Origin: Epiperipatus broadwayi
Lineage: Eukaryota > Onychophora > Udeonychophora > Euonychophora > Peripatidae
Reading direction: 5' to 3'
NCBI GenBank assembly: GCA_028023455.1
Contig: JAQFVV010000012.1
Coordinates: 14,524,364 to 14,588,363, forward strand
DNA length: 64,000 bases
Shown here: in pieces, positions 11,813-24,025 of the stretch
Position numbering within the stretch: the first letter of the stretch is position 1
Layout: each line of letters starts with the position of its first letter
Notes under the pieces: model-generated
Seen by the model: only the letters and a program-made list of their open reading frames with translations
Databases searched by the model: none
Told to the model about the DNA's origin: nothing
Made by a program: the position numbers and the translations under genes

Positions 11813-14800
11813 AACAACCCTTTTTTATGTTCTAATATATTGTACTGGTCGAACCTCCAACCCTGTTTGTACCTTTTAGCGTATATATTAAGCATGAAAT
11901 AATTATAACACATCAGGGTAAGGTATCAATAACAACAATCGAAATATGGATTCTATAATTTAAACCACATGATTAAATTGTTAATTGAGCGAATATTGAA
12001 CCACAGCTGATTATTATAATCCCATCCTTGTTAGAATTTCATTACCATGCCAGCAGACATCAAGGTACTAGCCACTGCATACCTTTAAAAGACCGTATTT
12101 AAACTTGGCCTTTATGCACCACTCCCAGAAAGAGAAAATCCCCTCCTGAGAGGATATATAACTACCAACCCATTATACAACACCTATCAATTATACTAAA
12201 ATATTTGCATGATATCAAATATCTAAAACTTGATAAAGCAGTATCCCATTAGGCTAAGCTCAGTCCTCTCTTTATCTCAGGTTATTATGAGGTCATGCCG
12301 CTCTCGGAAATATACACTTCGTTATATTATTAGAAAAAGAAAATAAATGAAATACTCATGCAATGAAATAACTTGTAAAATAAGTAAGTAAATATTTATT
12401 AACACATATAAATCAATATTTATTAAACCCCATTAACCCATCACTGACTGTACAAACAAAAGAAAAATAATACTTTCTTTAACCCATTTCCAACATCATA
12501 ACATAAATAGTTTTGGATGAAGTGGTCTGAGTTCTATACCCACACATATATCTTAGGCATTATAATAAGTCATATAATATCAATAAATATACGATAGTAC
12601 ATGTGTTCATTCATACATCCATTCCACTATTTAATAACATTTTATAATCATGCACTGATATATGCATCAAGTACACGAAGAGACAAAGTAAAACTATAAC
12701 TTTAAAGTGTTTTATCTTTTCTTAATTTATACGCATTTGTATGATTTAAACATTAATAAAATATGATTGAACACACACACACTTGTCTTATAATTTATAT
12801 TTATCTTAAGCTAAAGGTGGAAGGATGTTTAACATGAAAAAATCCTGCACATGGCGGATAAATGATTTGCCATACATATACTAAACCAAGAGATAAACTA
12901 CCCAGCATAATAGGATTCATATTTAACAAGTTATATATGCATAAAATAAACATACAAATAATATTGAAGAAAACCAATATTAAATAATTAAAATAGATTT
13001 TATCCTCCGGTGACTTGAGACTTCATCCGGACTTGGGTCATTGAACGTGCCATACATCTAATCAACAGGGCGATAAGGACTACCTTTTTAACAATAACAT
13101 CGGTCTGACAGTCTTCATCATCATCATTGGTTGGACCTGGGCCACTACATGTTAATGGCTTGGATGGAGCTGGATGGATACACTGAAATGGGCTTCTACC
13201 CCATAAGCATCTCGCTGGCTGACATCAAAATTGTATTCATCTTGGCTTTTCCGTTCACTGCTTTCACTGATGTGGCAATCTCATGAAAATTGCTATTTTT
13301 AGCTTAATTAAAAGGGATTTTCATTAGAGACTTGGCTTTGCTTTGTGCATCTCTTCTTGCTTTGTATAATATTAGACAGTCCACGTTTTCTCTTAATTGT
13401 GGCCTGGATATACGGCCTGCAAAGCATATAGCTAATGATACTCAGAGAAGCAACAGGAGCTTGTTATAGCACCGCAAAATTTCGGCAACATCGATCTCTT
13501 CAGCAATGACTGCAGCAATAACCGTCAAATTGCTAAGCCCAGTACTCCATAGCAATGGTAATCTTTGTAAGTAATCTTTGCATAAAATTTAGAGTGAATA
13601 ACTGCAGTGACTAAAAAAAAAAATCTAGTCTATCTGCAATGATCACATAATATAATAAGCTTATATATCTCTCTGTGTCCAGCACCTGGTGAACAGGTTA
13701 TATAGCACCTTCATTACATTATGAATTTGGGTATCCCCTTCCAATAATTGCATCAAACATTTATTTTGATGGCTAATGGTTTCGAACAATACACATAACT
13801 TTCTTTACATATTTAGGTTATTATCATCTATTTCATCTTTTAAAGAACTTTATTTTTAATTTTTTTTTTTTTCTGGGTTGACTCAAACCACTATATTGAT
13901 AAACATCAATTTAAAATTTGGATACAAAGAAGAATTCTCTTACTTTTTTTATTACAAAGAATTAAAACTAAAAATATCAATCTAACAAATCAGATTTTTC
14001 TATACAAGCATTGGCATCTGAATTCCTCAAATTCTTTTGTTCAAAAAATAAAAATATAAAACAGAATGACCATTAATACATTAGTGTATCTTAACATTTG
14101 GTAAAACAATGGCCACCTGACTTTTCTTAATGCATTAGCATAGAAAATAACTGATAACTTAAAAAATAAAATATAGGCATGTTGGAACATTTAGTTACTT
14201 TTAATTATTTTATTTTCTTTTTTTTTTTATAACATGTTCCAACAAATAAACAACTTTAAAAATATAAAATTACAAATGTGAAACATTTGCATTTATTAAA
14301 AAAAAAAAAAAAAAGAAAAATATTGTACACATATATAATACAATCATATGCATCAATTTACAATTTGTAGCTTGAATATTGCTTTATTCTTATGTGTGTT
14401 GGTAAGAAATATATACACAGACCAACCTCATCCATTTTGTAATATGTTTATATTCCATAGCCAATTAATTATTGTGATTATATAATGATAGCTATCTAGA
14501 TTAATAATTGTATTATATATGACCTGTAGCTTCAACTACAGCCACCTTGTGTGTGGCCACTCAGAGTGCTCGGCACAATACCCCCCCACCACCACCACAA
14601 TGACTTTCAAATGGAATTAACCATTTAATATCTACATTAACTCTTTACTTCTATTAATGAAAACTAAAAATATATATGTTTAATTTTCCCCCCTCTGTCC
14701 TACCCATTATACTGCAGTTGACATTACATCCGATCGCCAGGGATGCAAACCCTCATCCCCCAGGCATCGATGTGACAGGCCAAGACTACATCATCTTCCC

Positions 14801-15880
14801 AACCTCTCCAGGTTCAAAACAACAAAAGACCCAGAATATCAGCCTAAAGACCCCTTTGACCAGAATCCTATGATAGTACAAAGTAATTAAAATACGAATA
14901 TCAAATGAATGCATCCATGTCCGATTTGGAGGCTTACAGGAATTTTTGCATCATCAGATTAAAGGGTCTCTCTTTTTCCAAGAGCCATAGTAAAATATAA
15001 CCTTAGTAAATGCCTCATGCTTGTTCCTTATTGAGACTTACAGGGTCTTTTGCATTATAAGGTAATTTGTGTAATGTATGCTTACTAACCATAAGTAAAT
15101 TTTTTTTTTTGTTATTTTTGAGAAAGTTCAGTGATATGTAACGGAATATATATGCCTTTACATTATTTTAAATAATGTAACAGTATATGTATACTGTTAC
15201 AATATTTATATTGAAACAGTAAGATATGCCTTACCAATCTTAGTTTCATCTTGCCTTCCTGTTTCCTACCCTCATGCCTTATTTAAAACCCTAGTTTCAT
15301 CGTATTGTGTGTGTACTGGGTATATTTACCGAAATCCCACCTAAATTCATATGTATAATGAGGTGCCCGGGGTTTAATAATAATTAAAATTGTTTTTTTA
15401 AATGGTTTTATTTTCAAACCGTCGAGTATATATTACGTATATATGCTTGTACAATAAAGTAGGTCACATATTCTCATCTACACACATACTGCGATAATAT
15501 TTAAAATTTATCAAAATATTTTATTTAAAAGTTGTTTTTGAATCGATTTATTTGTGATGTTATTTCGTTATAATTATTTGCCTTTAAGAAATAATATCAC
15601 TGAGAAATATTTCTGGAAATTAAATTCAGAAAGAGTGTTTGATAAATGTAAAGTGTTATAAAATGTTATTCAAAAACATGCCATTTTCTTTAAGTCAGTG
15701 AGGGTGGGGAAAGAACAATAGTGGCTAATTTTAATCATATTGGCGCCAGTTTTACTAGTAGATTTGATAAGATTAAAACAGTGTTTACGAACAGATTTTA
15801 ATTAGAAAATGCAGTCCGTGTTTTCAAATGTGTAATAATTAAAGAATGGATTTTATCACCGCAGGGTTAGATTGTAATCA
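11813..15880. other. Non-coding stretch, mostly AT-rich
   Basis: No supported gene. The part at about 12990-13640 is less AT-rich and includes a TCATCATCATCATTGG stretch, perhaps an old retroelement 3' end, but no protein motif was found. A 63-bp hairpin with TGTTGGAACAT ends lies near 14179-14245, and a C8 run near 14580. The short open frame at 14676-14873 matches nothing I recognise. Confidence 0.5.
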
Positions 15881-17250
15881 GAGAGGGCATATAAATAGGG
15901 CTGATTGATTGTAATTATTAGAGAGAGTGATTAATTAACCTACCTGATATTGTGACAGCGAAAAGTTATTTTCTGAATTTTGACATTCATATTTTCCGAT
16001 TGCTTATTAATTTGCGTCATCGGACCGACCGGCTTGCTTTGACAGTAAATCTAGTTTTCACATTGTTTAACCTCAGAATGTCGGGGTAACGGGCCAGTAG
16101 GTTGTCTTTCCCTCGGCCGTCCATCATTCAAAATCTGATGTCCTGTCACTGTATCATCAACTCCAACTGAACCAGCCCAAAGAAATGCTGCTCCTAAAAT
16201 CTACTAACTGCTGCTGTGGAACCATGAACCAAAGAAACTCATAATTTTACTTAAGAACTTTGCTACAAGTTTGGAAATGCCCACGGACATAGTTAAAAAG
16301 AACAAGGTAATTAAAATCAACCCGAGATCTCGGAAAACTTCAAGCCATAGCTAATAATTTTGTATATTCTTTAAATGTATTTATTTAAATGTTTTTCTAA
16401 TGCATGCTGAACTTGTGCTTGGGTTGATTTTCTATTATATTTATAAATGTCTTATTTCAATGTGTTATGATGAAATATATAATTAATTTCTTTAGACAAA
16501 TGCGAGTTACGTAGGGAAGTTAAATGATGCGTGGTTGCCATCTTAGTTTATAAACCGCAAACACGCATTTTCCCCCTCCCATCGTTTATATTTAAAAGTA
16601 TCTCTTATATATGTTTTAAAATATTTTTGCGTATAAGAATTTTGTTAAATGAATATTTATTTATCTTAAGTTTTGTTGAGAGTCTGCTGGCCATTAAAAT
16701 ATGAAAGTCGAGAGCGAGCTATTTCTGTTCCTTAATGAATTGCCCTTTGTTTTATTAATTCTTTGAAAATTAAGCTGTGTTGCTAGTAAATATGCATGGG
16801 TGCTGGAATCCTCCTGTTGGCAAAGGTCATCATTGTTCAAATCCGTTCCCCCTTATTTTACTCCGCGGTTCCCAGTCCTGTGCTAAAATGGCACATGGGA
16901 ATTATTTCGCGTATGTCCCCACAGTTACGAAGCTCCTGGGTGCGGGCCAGGCTTGAGCTGTGAGTGGGCTAGAGACATCCCAAATAAAAGGCAAAATGCC
17001 TATCCAATGCCAAGACCTTTCGCCATCTTTTAAAGTTGCATACTCATAAACTGCACCCCTCCTCGGCATATACTCGCTAGCACCACCGTATATTTCCCTT
17101 TACTTATTAAAAGAATTCTATTTAAATGAATTTCAAATCCGTTCAGTATAGCTCGATCTTATAATCTATTCGCGAGCGACTCTTGATCTCCATTTAAATC
17201 TCCAATTATAAATGTTTTAGAATATTTCAAACTCTATTAGACTTTACGTG
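15881..17250. other. Less AT-rich, apparently single-copy non-coding region
   Basis: The base composition is more balanced than around it, with scattered CpG, ATTA/TAAT cores and no internal repeats. No exon pair or long frame could be supported. It could be a regulatory or conserved non-coding region; this is inference only. Confidence 0.35.
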
Positions 17251-17733
17251 ACTCGCATATGCCTACCGTGTCACCATATTTTAGACATGTTATCTAAACG
17301 AACCCAAGTACGAGGTATCAGCCATCTTGTTTGTTTATTATATAACTATCCAATTTATATCGCTAAATTATTTTATTATCAAATCATTAAAATCTTATTT
17401 ATAAATTTATTTCTCTTTTTTATTTATTCTGGGTGCAATATAAATTACATAGTACATTAAACTTATCTTTGGAACATCTATAAGTTATTGTTAAATTAAC
17501 CTACGGCTATTTTAGATTTAGAGTCTTTTGTTCTCTCCCTGATCACCGGCACCAGCATGAAATTATACTATTAGTAGCATCAAATGTGTTATCACGTAGA
17601 GGGCGTTGTGGAGTTTGGACTTTGGATTCGAACTTGGGATTTCTGGGAGGTAACTCTCCTAGTGTTGAGTTCTATGTCCCGGGTTTAAATTCTGCAGTGT
17701 GTTAGTGAGATAGACATGTTTTGACTGTTACAA

Positions 17734-18135
17734 TATAGACATTAAAAATTGTATCTTATTGATACAAAGAAGTTTAAATACACCTTCTTAAACAAATAGT
17801 CTATATAAATATATTGGTCCACCTTTATTGTTAAAAGTTTGCCTTGTCAACAGATTGACATTGTTAAATGCTATTGATATTCAGATTGTCTAAGTATTGA
17901 TTGATTTTAATGATTACTTATATCCATTTAGCCTTGAGCTTTAATACAATTATTATTCAAGTAATATATTAAGTGCAATTTGAAAATTATAATTGCAGTT
18001 TGAATGTTATAATTGATTATATATTAGTCTGCATTAAAAAGAAGTTACATTTACATGTTTAAAGAGGTTTATTTAAACTTCTTTGTATCAATAATTTCTG
18101 TCTCTGTAATCAAGTTACAATTTTTAGTGTCTATA
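17734..18135. repeat. Foldback around R3 repeat
   Basis: Inverted arms: TATAGACATTAAAAATTGTA plus GATACAAAGAAGTTTAAATA on the left (17734-17780), and their reverse complement on the right (about 18070-18135). An R3 repeat copy lies between the arms. Probably a nested or composite non-autonomous DNA element. Confidence 0.6.
17818..17966 (+). repeat. Dispersed repeat R3, copy 2
   Basis: It shares the block with CCACCTTTATT, TTGCCTTGTCAACAG and ATATTCAGATTGTCTAAGTA with the copies at 11686-11812 (opposite strand) and 18168-18275. Confidence 0.7.
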
Positions 18136-18167
18136 TAAATATGCTGGACCATAAACAAAGATGGAAT

Positions 18168-18275
18168 TCCACCTTTATTAAAAGGTTGCCTTGACAACAG
18201 ACTGACTGTTATTGATATTCGGATTGTCTAAATGTTGACTGATTTTAATGATCACATTTATTTATTAAACAGGAT
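18168..18275 (+). repeat. Dispersed repeat R3, copy 3
   Basis: It contains CCACCTTTATTAAAAGG, TTGCCTTGACAACAG and GATATTCGGATTGTCTAAAT, matching the other R3 copies. It lies about 200 bp after copy 2. Confidence 0.7.
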
Positions 18276-18436
18276 ACCACATCCACTTCAAGTATTCCAT
18301 CGCAAAATTAAATCAAACTTTTAATTTTATAAAGTGTTAAAAGAAAATTATTTTTAAATCCTTGTATATTATTCTATTTACTATATTAAGAGTGATGCAT
18401 TAACACACACACTCTATAATTTATAAGTCTGTAATC

Positions 18437-18840
18437 TTATTTTTTTTCTGCAACAGATTTTTAGTTTAAAATAAAATTTCTTTTGACACTTGTTTTTTTT
18501 TAAATCTATTTGTCAAAACGTTCTAATTTAAAATTTCTAATCCTTTTGAAAAAGACTTTAGTTTTACAAGAAAAGTTAATTGCATTCTTGTGCCTTTATT
18601 TTAATTGTAATCTATTTCAATTTATTTTGAAATGAGCGTTATTTTTTTTCTGCAACAGATTTTTAGTTTAAAATAAATTTTCTTTTGACACTTGTTTTTT
18701 TTTAAATCTATTTGTCAAAATGTTCTAATTTAAAATTTCTAATCCTTTTGAAAAAGACTTTAGTTTTACAAGAAAAGTTAATTGCATTCTTGTGCCTTTA
18801 TTTTAATTGTAATCTATTTCAATTTATTTTGAAATGAGCG
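18437..18840. repeat. 202-bp direct tandem duplication, two near-identical copies
   Basis: Copy 1 is 18437-18638 and copy 2 is 18639-18840, directly adjacent. I see only a couple of differences, for example CAAAACG versus CAAAATG. Such identity means a recent duplication or an assembly artefact. The unit has no coding potential and no known family match. Confidence 0.95.
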
Positions 18841-20525
18841 GAGATTTAATTTTGTATTAATTAATTTTTAATAAGATAAGCCCTGGTCAGCATTATTAAT
18901 TAAGATTGAACCTGAGATAGGGATTTGCCATGAGCTAAAGCTGCTAATTAAAAACAAGAAAGATTACATGGGAGATAAAAGTGGCATATAAATAATCCAG
19001 CAGTTTACCTTTTATTCTTCGGTTGCTTATTAATCCGATAAGCTTCACCTAGATTCTTTTGTTTCAGAAAAGTGACTATGCAGCTTATTTTTGTTCAGCT
19101 AATTTGAAATATCCAGTTTCTAATAAATTTTAATACTTTGTCATTCGCTTCCTGGACCCACTCTCAAGAGATTAGTCATTTACCTGTCAATGAGACATTT
19201 AACTGAACTCTCAGAATAATCAATGTCGAATTAACTGTGTTCGCCTTCCACACGATAAAGATCCACACCATGTATTCAAGCCCCTAGAATGCCATGCTAA
19301 GCCAGTCCTAAGATGGATCCTGAGCTCTGAGCTGTTCCTTCTAATAATGTGCATTAAAAGCCTAAACAGTAACTTGTTTTCCAATTATGCCTTCACACTT
19401 GCCACGATTTAAAGAGAAATACACTTGAAGATTTCACTCAATAAAGTCTATGCACCACTCTGAGTACTCACTGAACTTATCTCTACCATAAGGTAATTTA
19501 TTTCATATTCTTGTCAGGACCTAAATCTCTAATCAAATACTCCTACTAATCTGAAAGTAAATGTATCATTTAATTTTTCATATTCCTTAAATATTATCTT
19601 TATTGTGTGTATTTGCTTTTATTTCTTATTGTGTGTAACGTCGTCTCAATTTTGAGACTAGATATTTGTGATTTTAAACTTTTGTATCGGAGAGGGTATT
19701 GCAAGTTATATTTTATATGCTTAACAAGTTTTTTTTATTACTTACCTTTGATAAAGGCTTGAGCAAATATTAGTAATTTTCCTTTTAACTTACCTGTCTC
19801 CTGTTGAGATACTGTAATTAATTTAGAACAAGCATAGTTTGCATTTCCGGCAAACTGAAAATCTTTTGGCTGGAGAATTATTTAGTGCTTCATTCTGGTT
19901 TTCCAAAATCGAAGGTTTGGTGTACTGTTTTTCTGAAGTTGTACATTTTGTTTCTTTTTTCTAAGATTAGTAACATCGCAATCGTTTCTCATGTTTTCCG
20001 GTTTTGTATTTGAAATCAACCGTGAATTGCCTTAAAAGTGGTATATCATGAGCTGTCCTGCAGACATATGACGTCCTTGGTCTCGACGTGTTATGCCGAG
20101 CCAAAGAATGCTCATCTGTGCTGTTTTGTTGGTTTCCTACAAGACCCTATTGTTTTGCTAACTCTGAATTGGGAAGCTAAAATTGGTTTTTATAAATCGC
20201 CAGCAGGAAGATATTAGAAATTCCTTTTAAATTTATGTGAGAAAATGAACTTATCTGCCCGGGTGTTTAATATTTGCATTACTCTCATACACTCTGATAA
20301 ATATGCCAGTAAAATCTAGGTCAAACTCTTATATTTTGTTTGCCAGAGATTTTTTTTTCTTAAATTTAATAAACGTTAAAATTATTTAAAATTAAATTGG
20401 CTGACGTTTGTCTCCGTTGTCTTCTCTCAATTGTCTGAACAATATTAATGATCTCTTCCTCTCCCTGGGTTTAGCCAGTGTCCATCATCATTAACTTCTG
20501 ATCACTGTAAATTAAATTTTCCAAG
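18841..20525. other. Less AT-rich non-coding region, possible regulatory sequence
   Basis: The first 250 bp hold several TTAATTAA/ATTAAT homeodomain-type cores and GATAAG sites. No exon, repeat or reading frame could be supported. It looks like single-copy sequence. Confidence 0.35.
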
Positions 20526-21070
20526 TGATGTGTGATGCACTGTGACTTCTCCTTAAACGAAGTCAGGAATTTCTCAGCACCTATGCCCAGAGAAACCTGT
20601 TAGCCACTTTACCTTCCTTTTCCATTCCCCACCTTAAGTTTTCCTATAATCTGCTCCATCCCATTTCCACAACATAACCTTTGTCAACTCTATGGCCTTC
20701 ATATCTAAATCCCGCCTTATCCTTTCCCAATCCCAGCATACAAACCAATAACTCACTTTCTATATAATCACTTTGTTCATATTTATTCTTCCATAACTTG
20801 ATTATTTGTACCCTTTCTGCTTTCAAGCATTTACATTCAATTAACAGATGCCTAATATTTTCTATGCCTTTCGTTACACAATTTACAGATTAAATCACCC
20901 ATATTTTTCCATTTATGTGTACATTCTCTTGTTGCTAAAGATCCCGTTCGAGCCTTAAACAATAAACTGCTTTCCCTGCTATTATCATAAATTAACTCAC
21001 ACCCAATGTTCCGTTTACTTCTATATATATTTAAACTCTTTCTATTCTCCATACTAGGTCTCCAACTCCC
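20526..21070 (-). mobile_element. 5'-truncated second CR1 copy (ORF2 C-terminus and 3' end)
   Basis: It starts directly at the 3' end of the main copy and encodes the ORF2 C-terminus: FKARTGSLATRECTHKWKN followed by LICKLCNERHR (a Cys/His knuckle), then KAERVQIIKLWKNKYEQSD. It ends in the same sequence as the main copy, with TGTGATGCACTGTGACTTCT near 20535 and again near 21078. About 190 bp at the two 3' ends are alike (20526-20720 and 21076-21270). Confidence 0.8.
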
Positions 21071-21393
21071 TATTCTTCCATGTGATGTGATGCACTGTGA
21101 CTTCTTAAACCGAGACAGGAATCTCTCATCACCTATTCCCAGAGAAACCTGTTAGCCATTTTACCTTCCCTTTCCATTCTCTACCCTGTTTTCCCATAAT
21201 CTGCTCCATCCCATTTCCACAACATAATCTTTATCAACTCCCTGACCATCATATCTAAATCCCACAACATAATCTTTATCAACTCCCTGACCACTATAAC
21301 ACTTAACAATCCTCTTAACACAATCATCCCACCTTTTGTACAAGTATACTGACATAAATTCTTTATCCAAATCTGCATACCGCATTACCTATC

Positions 21394-22015
21394 TCACCCA
21401 TCTTGTTGCCGCCCTTTACTTGTAACCCAATTAAATACTATTTTGGCTATACTTTTATTATCCATAAACTGCAATCTACCAAACATTTTCATTTTACTTT
21501 TTGCATCTCTCATATAAAAACTTGACCATCCCATTTCTCCTTGAATTGCCTCCCTTGCTGTCCATACTTCTGCATCCAATGCATGTCTTCCTACTTCCCT
21601 TTGAGCTTTTTCTAAATAATCTAATATCTTTTTTACTAACATATAATGCATCATTACCATATGTTAACCCTGCTACTGCCACTCCCTTCCATACAGTTCT
21701 AGCTACATCATATTTATTATATGAACACACTGTTAATTTCTTTATCAATCCCTTTCTTTTCTATGCTTCATTTATCTTTTTTTTTCTCTCATTCATCCAA
21801 GCAATTTTTCTGATTACTCAAGATGATTCCCAAATAACTATATATTCACCACACTTAACTTTATATCCCCCAATAAGAAATCTATCTTCTCCTTCCCCAG
21901 TATTCACCATCATTATATTTGATTTTTCTTCACTAAATTTAATCCCCATATCTTTACCTACCCTTGCGCATGTCCTCAGCATAACTTCCATATCTTCTCT
22001 TCTTTCTGCACACAA
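21394..22015 (-). pseudogene. CR1 RT thumb and downstream region, broken frames
   Basis: Three overlapping frames make up one continuous region: GIKFSEEKSNIM and FLIGGYKVK (RT thumb, 22015-21818), VAVAGLTYGNDALYV (21748-21494, the V-x-x-Y-G block after the thumb) and KMFGRLQFMDNKSIAKIVF (21660-21394). The C-terminal zinc knuckle expected next is missing in this copy, but it is present in the truncated copy at 20526-21070. Confidence 0.75.
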
Positions 22016-22649
22016 AAAGACATCCGCAAAAAAAAAAGACCCGACAATGTATAGACTCTCTTGCCACTTATTAATGGTATCTCTATCTCTCTTCTTAGTC
22101 TTTCTATTGCTCTCTCCATTTCACTCAAATACAACAAAAACAAAATAGGTGACATAGGGCTTCCCTTGCCTTAGTCCCACCCTACTTTTAACTTTAACTG
22201 ATTCTCTATCCCCTAATTAATATATATAGTAATTATTTTCATATAACTTCTTAATAACATCCACTAAAGCTTCATCCATTCCCAGATTTGCTAAACTTAT
22301 CCACAATCCATTTCAATTCACTCTATCATATGCCTTCTCTATATCTATAAAACTCATATATAACTGTCTACCTGAATTCCTACTCATATCCATAAGTTGT
22401 GTAACTACAAATAAACTATCGCCTATACACCTAGCTGACCTAAAACCTCCTTGCATTTCCCCCACTACATTATTTTCTTCCATCATTTTGCAACTCTTTC
22501 AGCCACCATACATGAAAAACTTTATATAAAACTGATGTTACTGCTATCGGTCTATAATTGTTTAACTTTCTAAGATACTTACCCTTTCCTTTAAATAATA
22601 ATCTTACTCTATACTCCAACTACCCAAAAAACTCTCTTCTGTGCCATCT
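21953..22649 (-). pseudogene. Duplicated copy of the CR1 RT segment
   Basis: It repeats 22651-23350 at an offset of about 700 bp, from the KMAQK region through the active-site region, with scattered differences and several frame breaks. In the direction of transcription the RT core is therefore encoded twice. The downstream copy runs on into the thumb (CAERREDMEVMLRTCARVG, 22015-21950). The junction lies near a short shared TGCCATCT. Confidence 0.85.
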
Positions 22650-22673
22650 CTTTACCCACCCTTGCACATGTCC

Positions 22674-23435
22674 TCAACATAATATCCATATCTTCTCTTC
22701 TTTCTGCACATAAAGGATATCCGCAAAAAAAAGACCCGACAAAGTATATACTCCTTTGTCACCTATTAATGGTATCTCTACCCCTCTTCCTAGTCTTTCT
22801 ATTGCTTTCTCCATTTCACTCAAAAACAACAAAAACAAAATCGGTGACATAGGGCATCCTTGCCTTAATCCCACCCCATTTTTAACTTTAACTGATTCTA
22901 TATCCCCTAATTGGTAAGTATAATAATTATTTTCATATAATTTCTTAATAATATTTACTAAAGCTTCATCCATTCCCAAATTGGCTAATCTTACCCATAA
23001 TCTATTTCTATTTACTCTATCATATGCTTTCTCTATATCTATAAAACTCATATATAATGATCTACCTGAATTCCTACTCATCTCCATAAGTTGTGTAACT
23101 ACAAACAAACTATCTCCTATACGCCTATCTAACCTAAAACCTCCTTGCATTTCCCCCACTACATTATTCTCTTCCATCCATTTTACAACTCTTCCAGCTA
23201 CCATATATGCGAAAAGTTTATATAAAACTGATGTTACCGCTACCGGTCTATAATTATTTAACTTTCTATGATCTTTATCCTTTCCTTTAAATAATAATCT
23301 TATTCTTGTATTACTCCAACTACCCGGAAAAACTGTCTTCTGTGCCATCTTATTAAAACATGATAATAACTTTGCTTTTGCTCTATGCCCTAAATTCATT
23401 ACCATCTCTGCTGCCCATCCATCTAAACCTCTCAC
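22674..23435 (-). pseudogene. CR1-type LINE reverse transcriptase
   Basis: RT blocks appear in order: RGLDGWAAEM (near 23430), WSNTRIRLLFKG with NNYRPVAVTSVLYKL, MQGGFRLDRR, the catalytic FIDIEKAYDRVNR (near 23050), GLRQGCPMSPILFLL (near 22865) and the active-site region GLFFADI. The usual FADD is disrupted: the frame slips within a run of T on this strand, so this copy of the catalytic site is probably dead. The right-hand 700-bp unit of a direct duplication covers most of this segment. Confidence 0.85.
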
Positions 23436-23947
23436 CTTTCCACTTTCAATCTCTTCCCTGCCTCATTCAGTTCATTTTTTGTGAACCTAATATTCCCATT
23501 ACTAACTGCTTTCATGTTTTCTATCACAAATTCCTTCACATCTAACATCTTTTCTATATCCATTACATATCTATTTTTCTCTAGCTCACCTCTAGAGCTA
23601 CATTCTATTCCCTCAGCATCTATTAATACTATCTCTCTTTCCCCTACATTTCTCCTTTTAATGTAATTCCAAAATTTTTTACTCCCATCTCTTCCACTTT
23701 TATTAATATCCTCCAACAATTTACTATTTAACTTCATCCTCTCTCTATAATTATCCATTTTAGCTAGCTTCTTCTTTTCTAAGTACTCTCCCCATTTAGC
23801 ATTAATATCATTTTCACTTTCTTTATTCTTAATAGCACACTTATATTCTCTGCATGCTTCTTTCCTCTCTTTTACACTTTTACTAACTCTCATTTTTTTA
23901 TTACTTTTATTCTTCTGCATATTCTCGACTAAAATCCTATTTGCCAC
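23432..23947 (-). pseudogene. CR1-type LINE ORF2, linker before RT
   Basis: This lysine- and glutamate-rich segment contains SGRDGSKKFWNYIKRR, the conserved pre-RT block (F-W-x-x-I-K) of CR1 and Jockey-like ORF2 proteins, near 23690. It ends with FTKNELNEAGKRLKVER. The following VRGLDGWAAEM block, the start of the RT, is in a different frame, so a frameshift lies near 23433. Confidence 0.8.
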
Positions 23948-24025
23948 TTTTTCTATTTCACCACATCAGTCCTTATACTCATCCCCAACCAACTGCTCCA
24001 TGGTTTCTTCAACTTTTATTTTATA

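Noticed and set aside
14676-14873. Small protein gene
   Set aside because: 65 residues, no motif, no splice or promoter context.
17625-17634. tRNA-like B box (GTTCGAATCC on the - strand)
   Set aside because: A perfect B box, but no A box at the right distance and no second copy in the window.
21501-22148. 215-residue open frame on the + strand
   Set aside because: It is the antisense of the CR1 reverse transcriptase region; composition is low-complexity and it has no motif.
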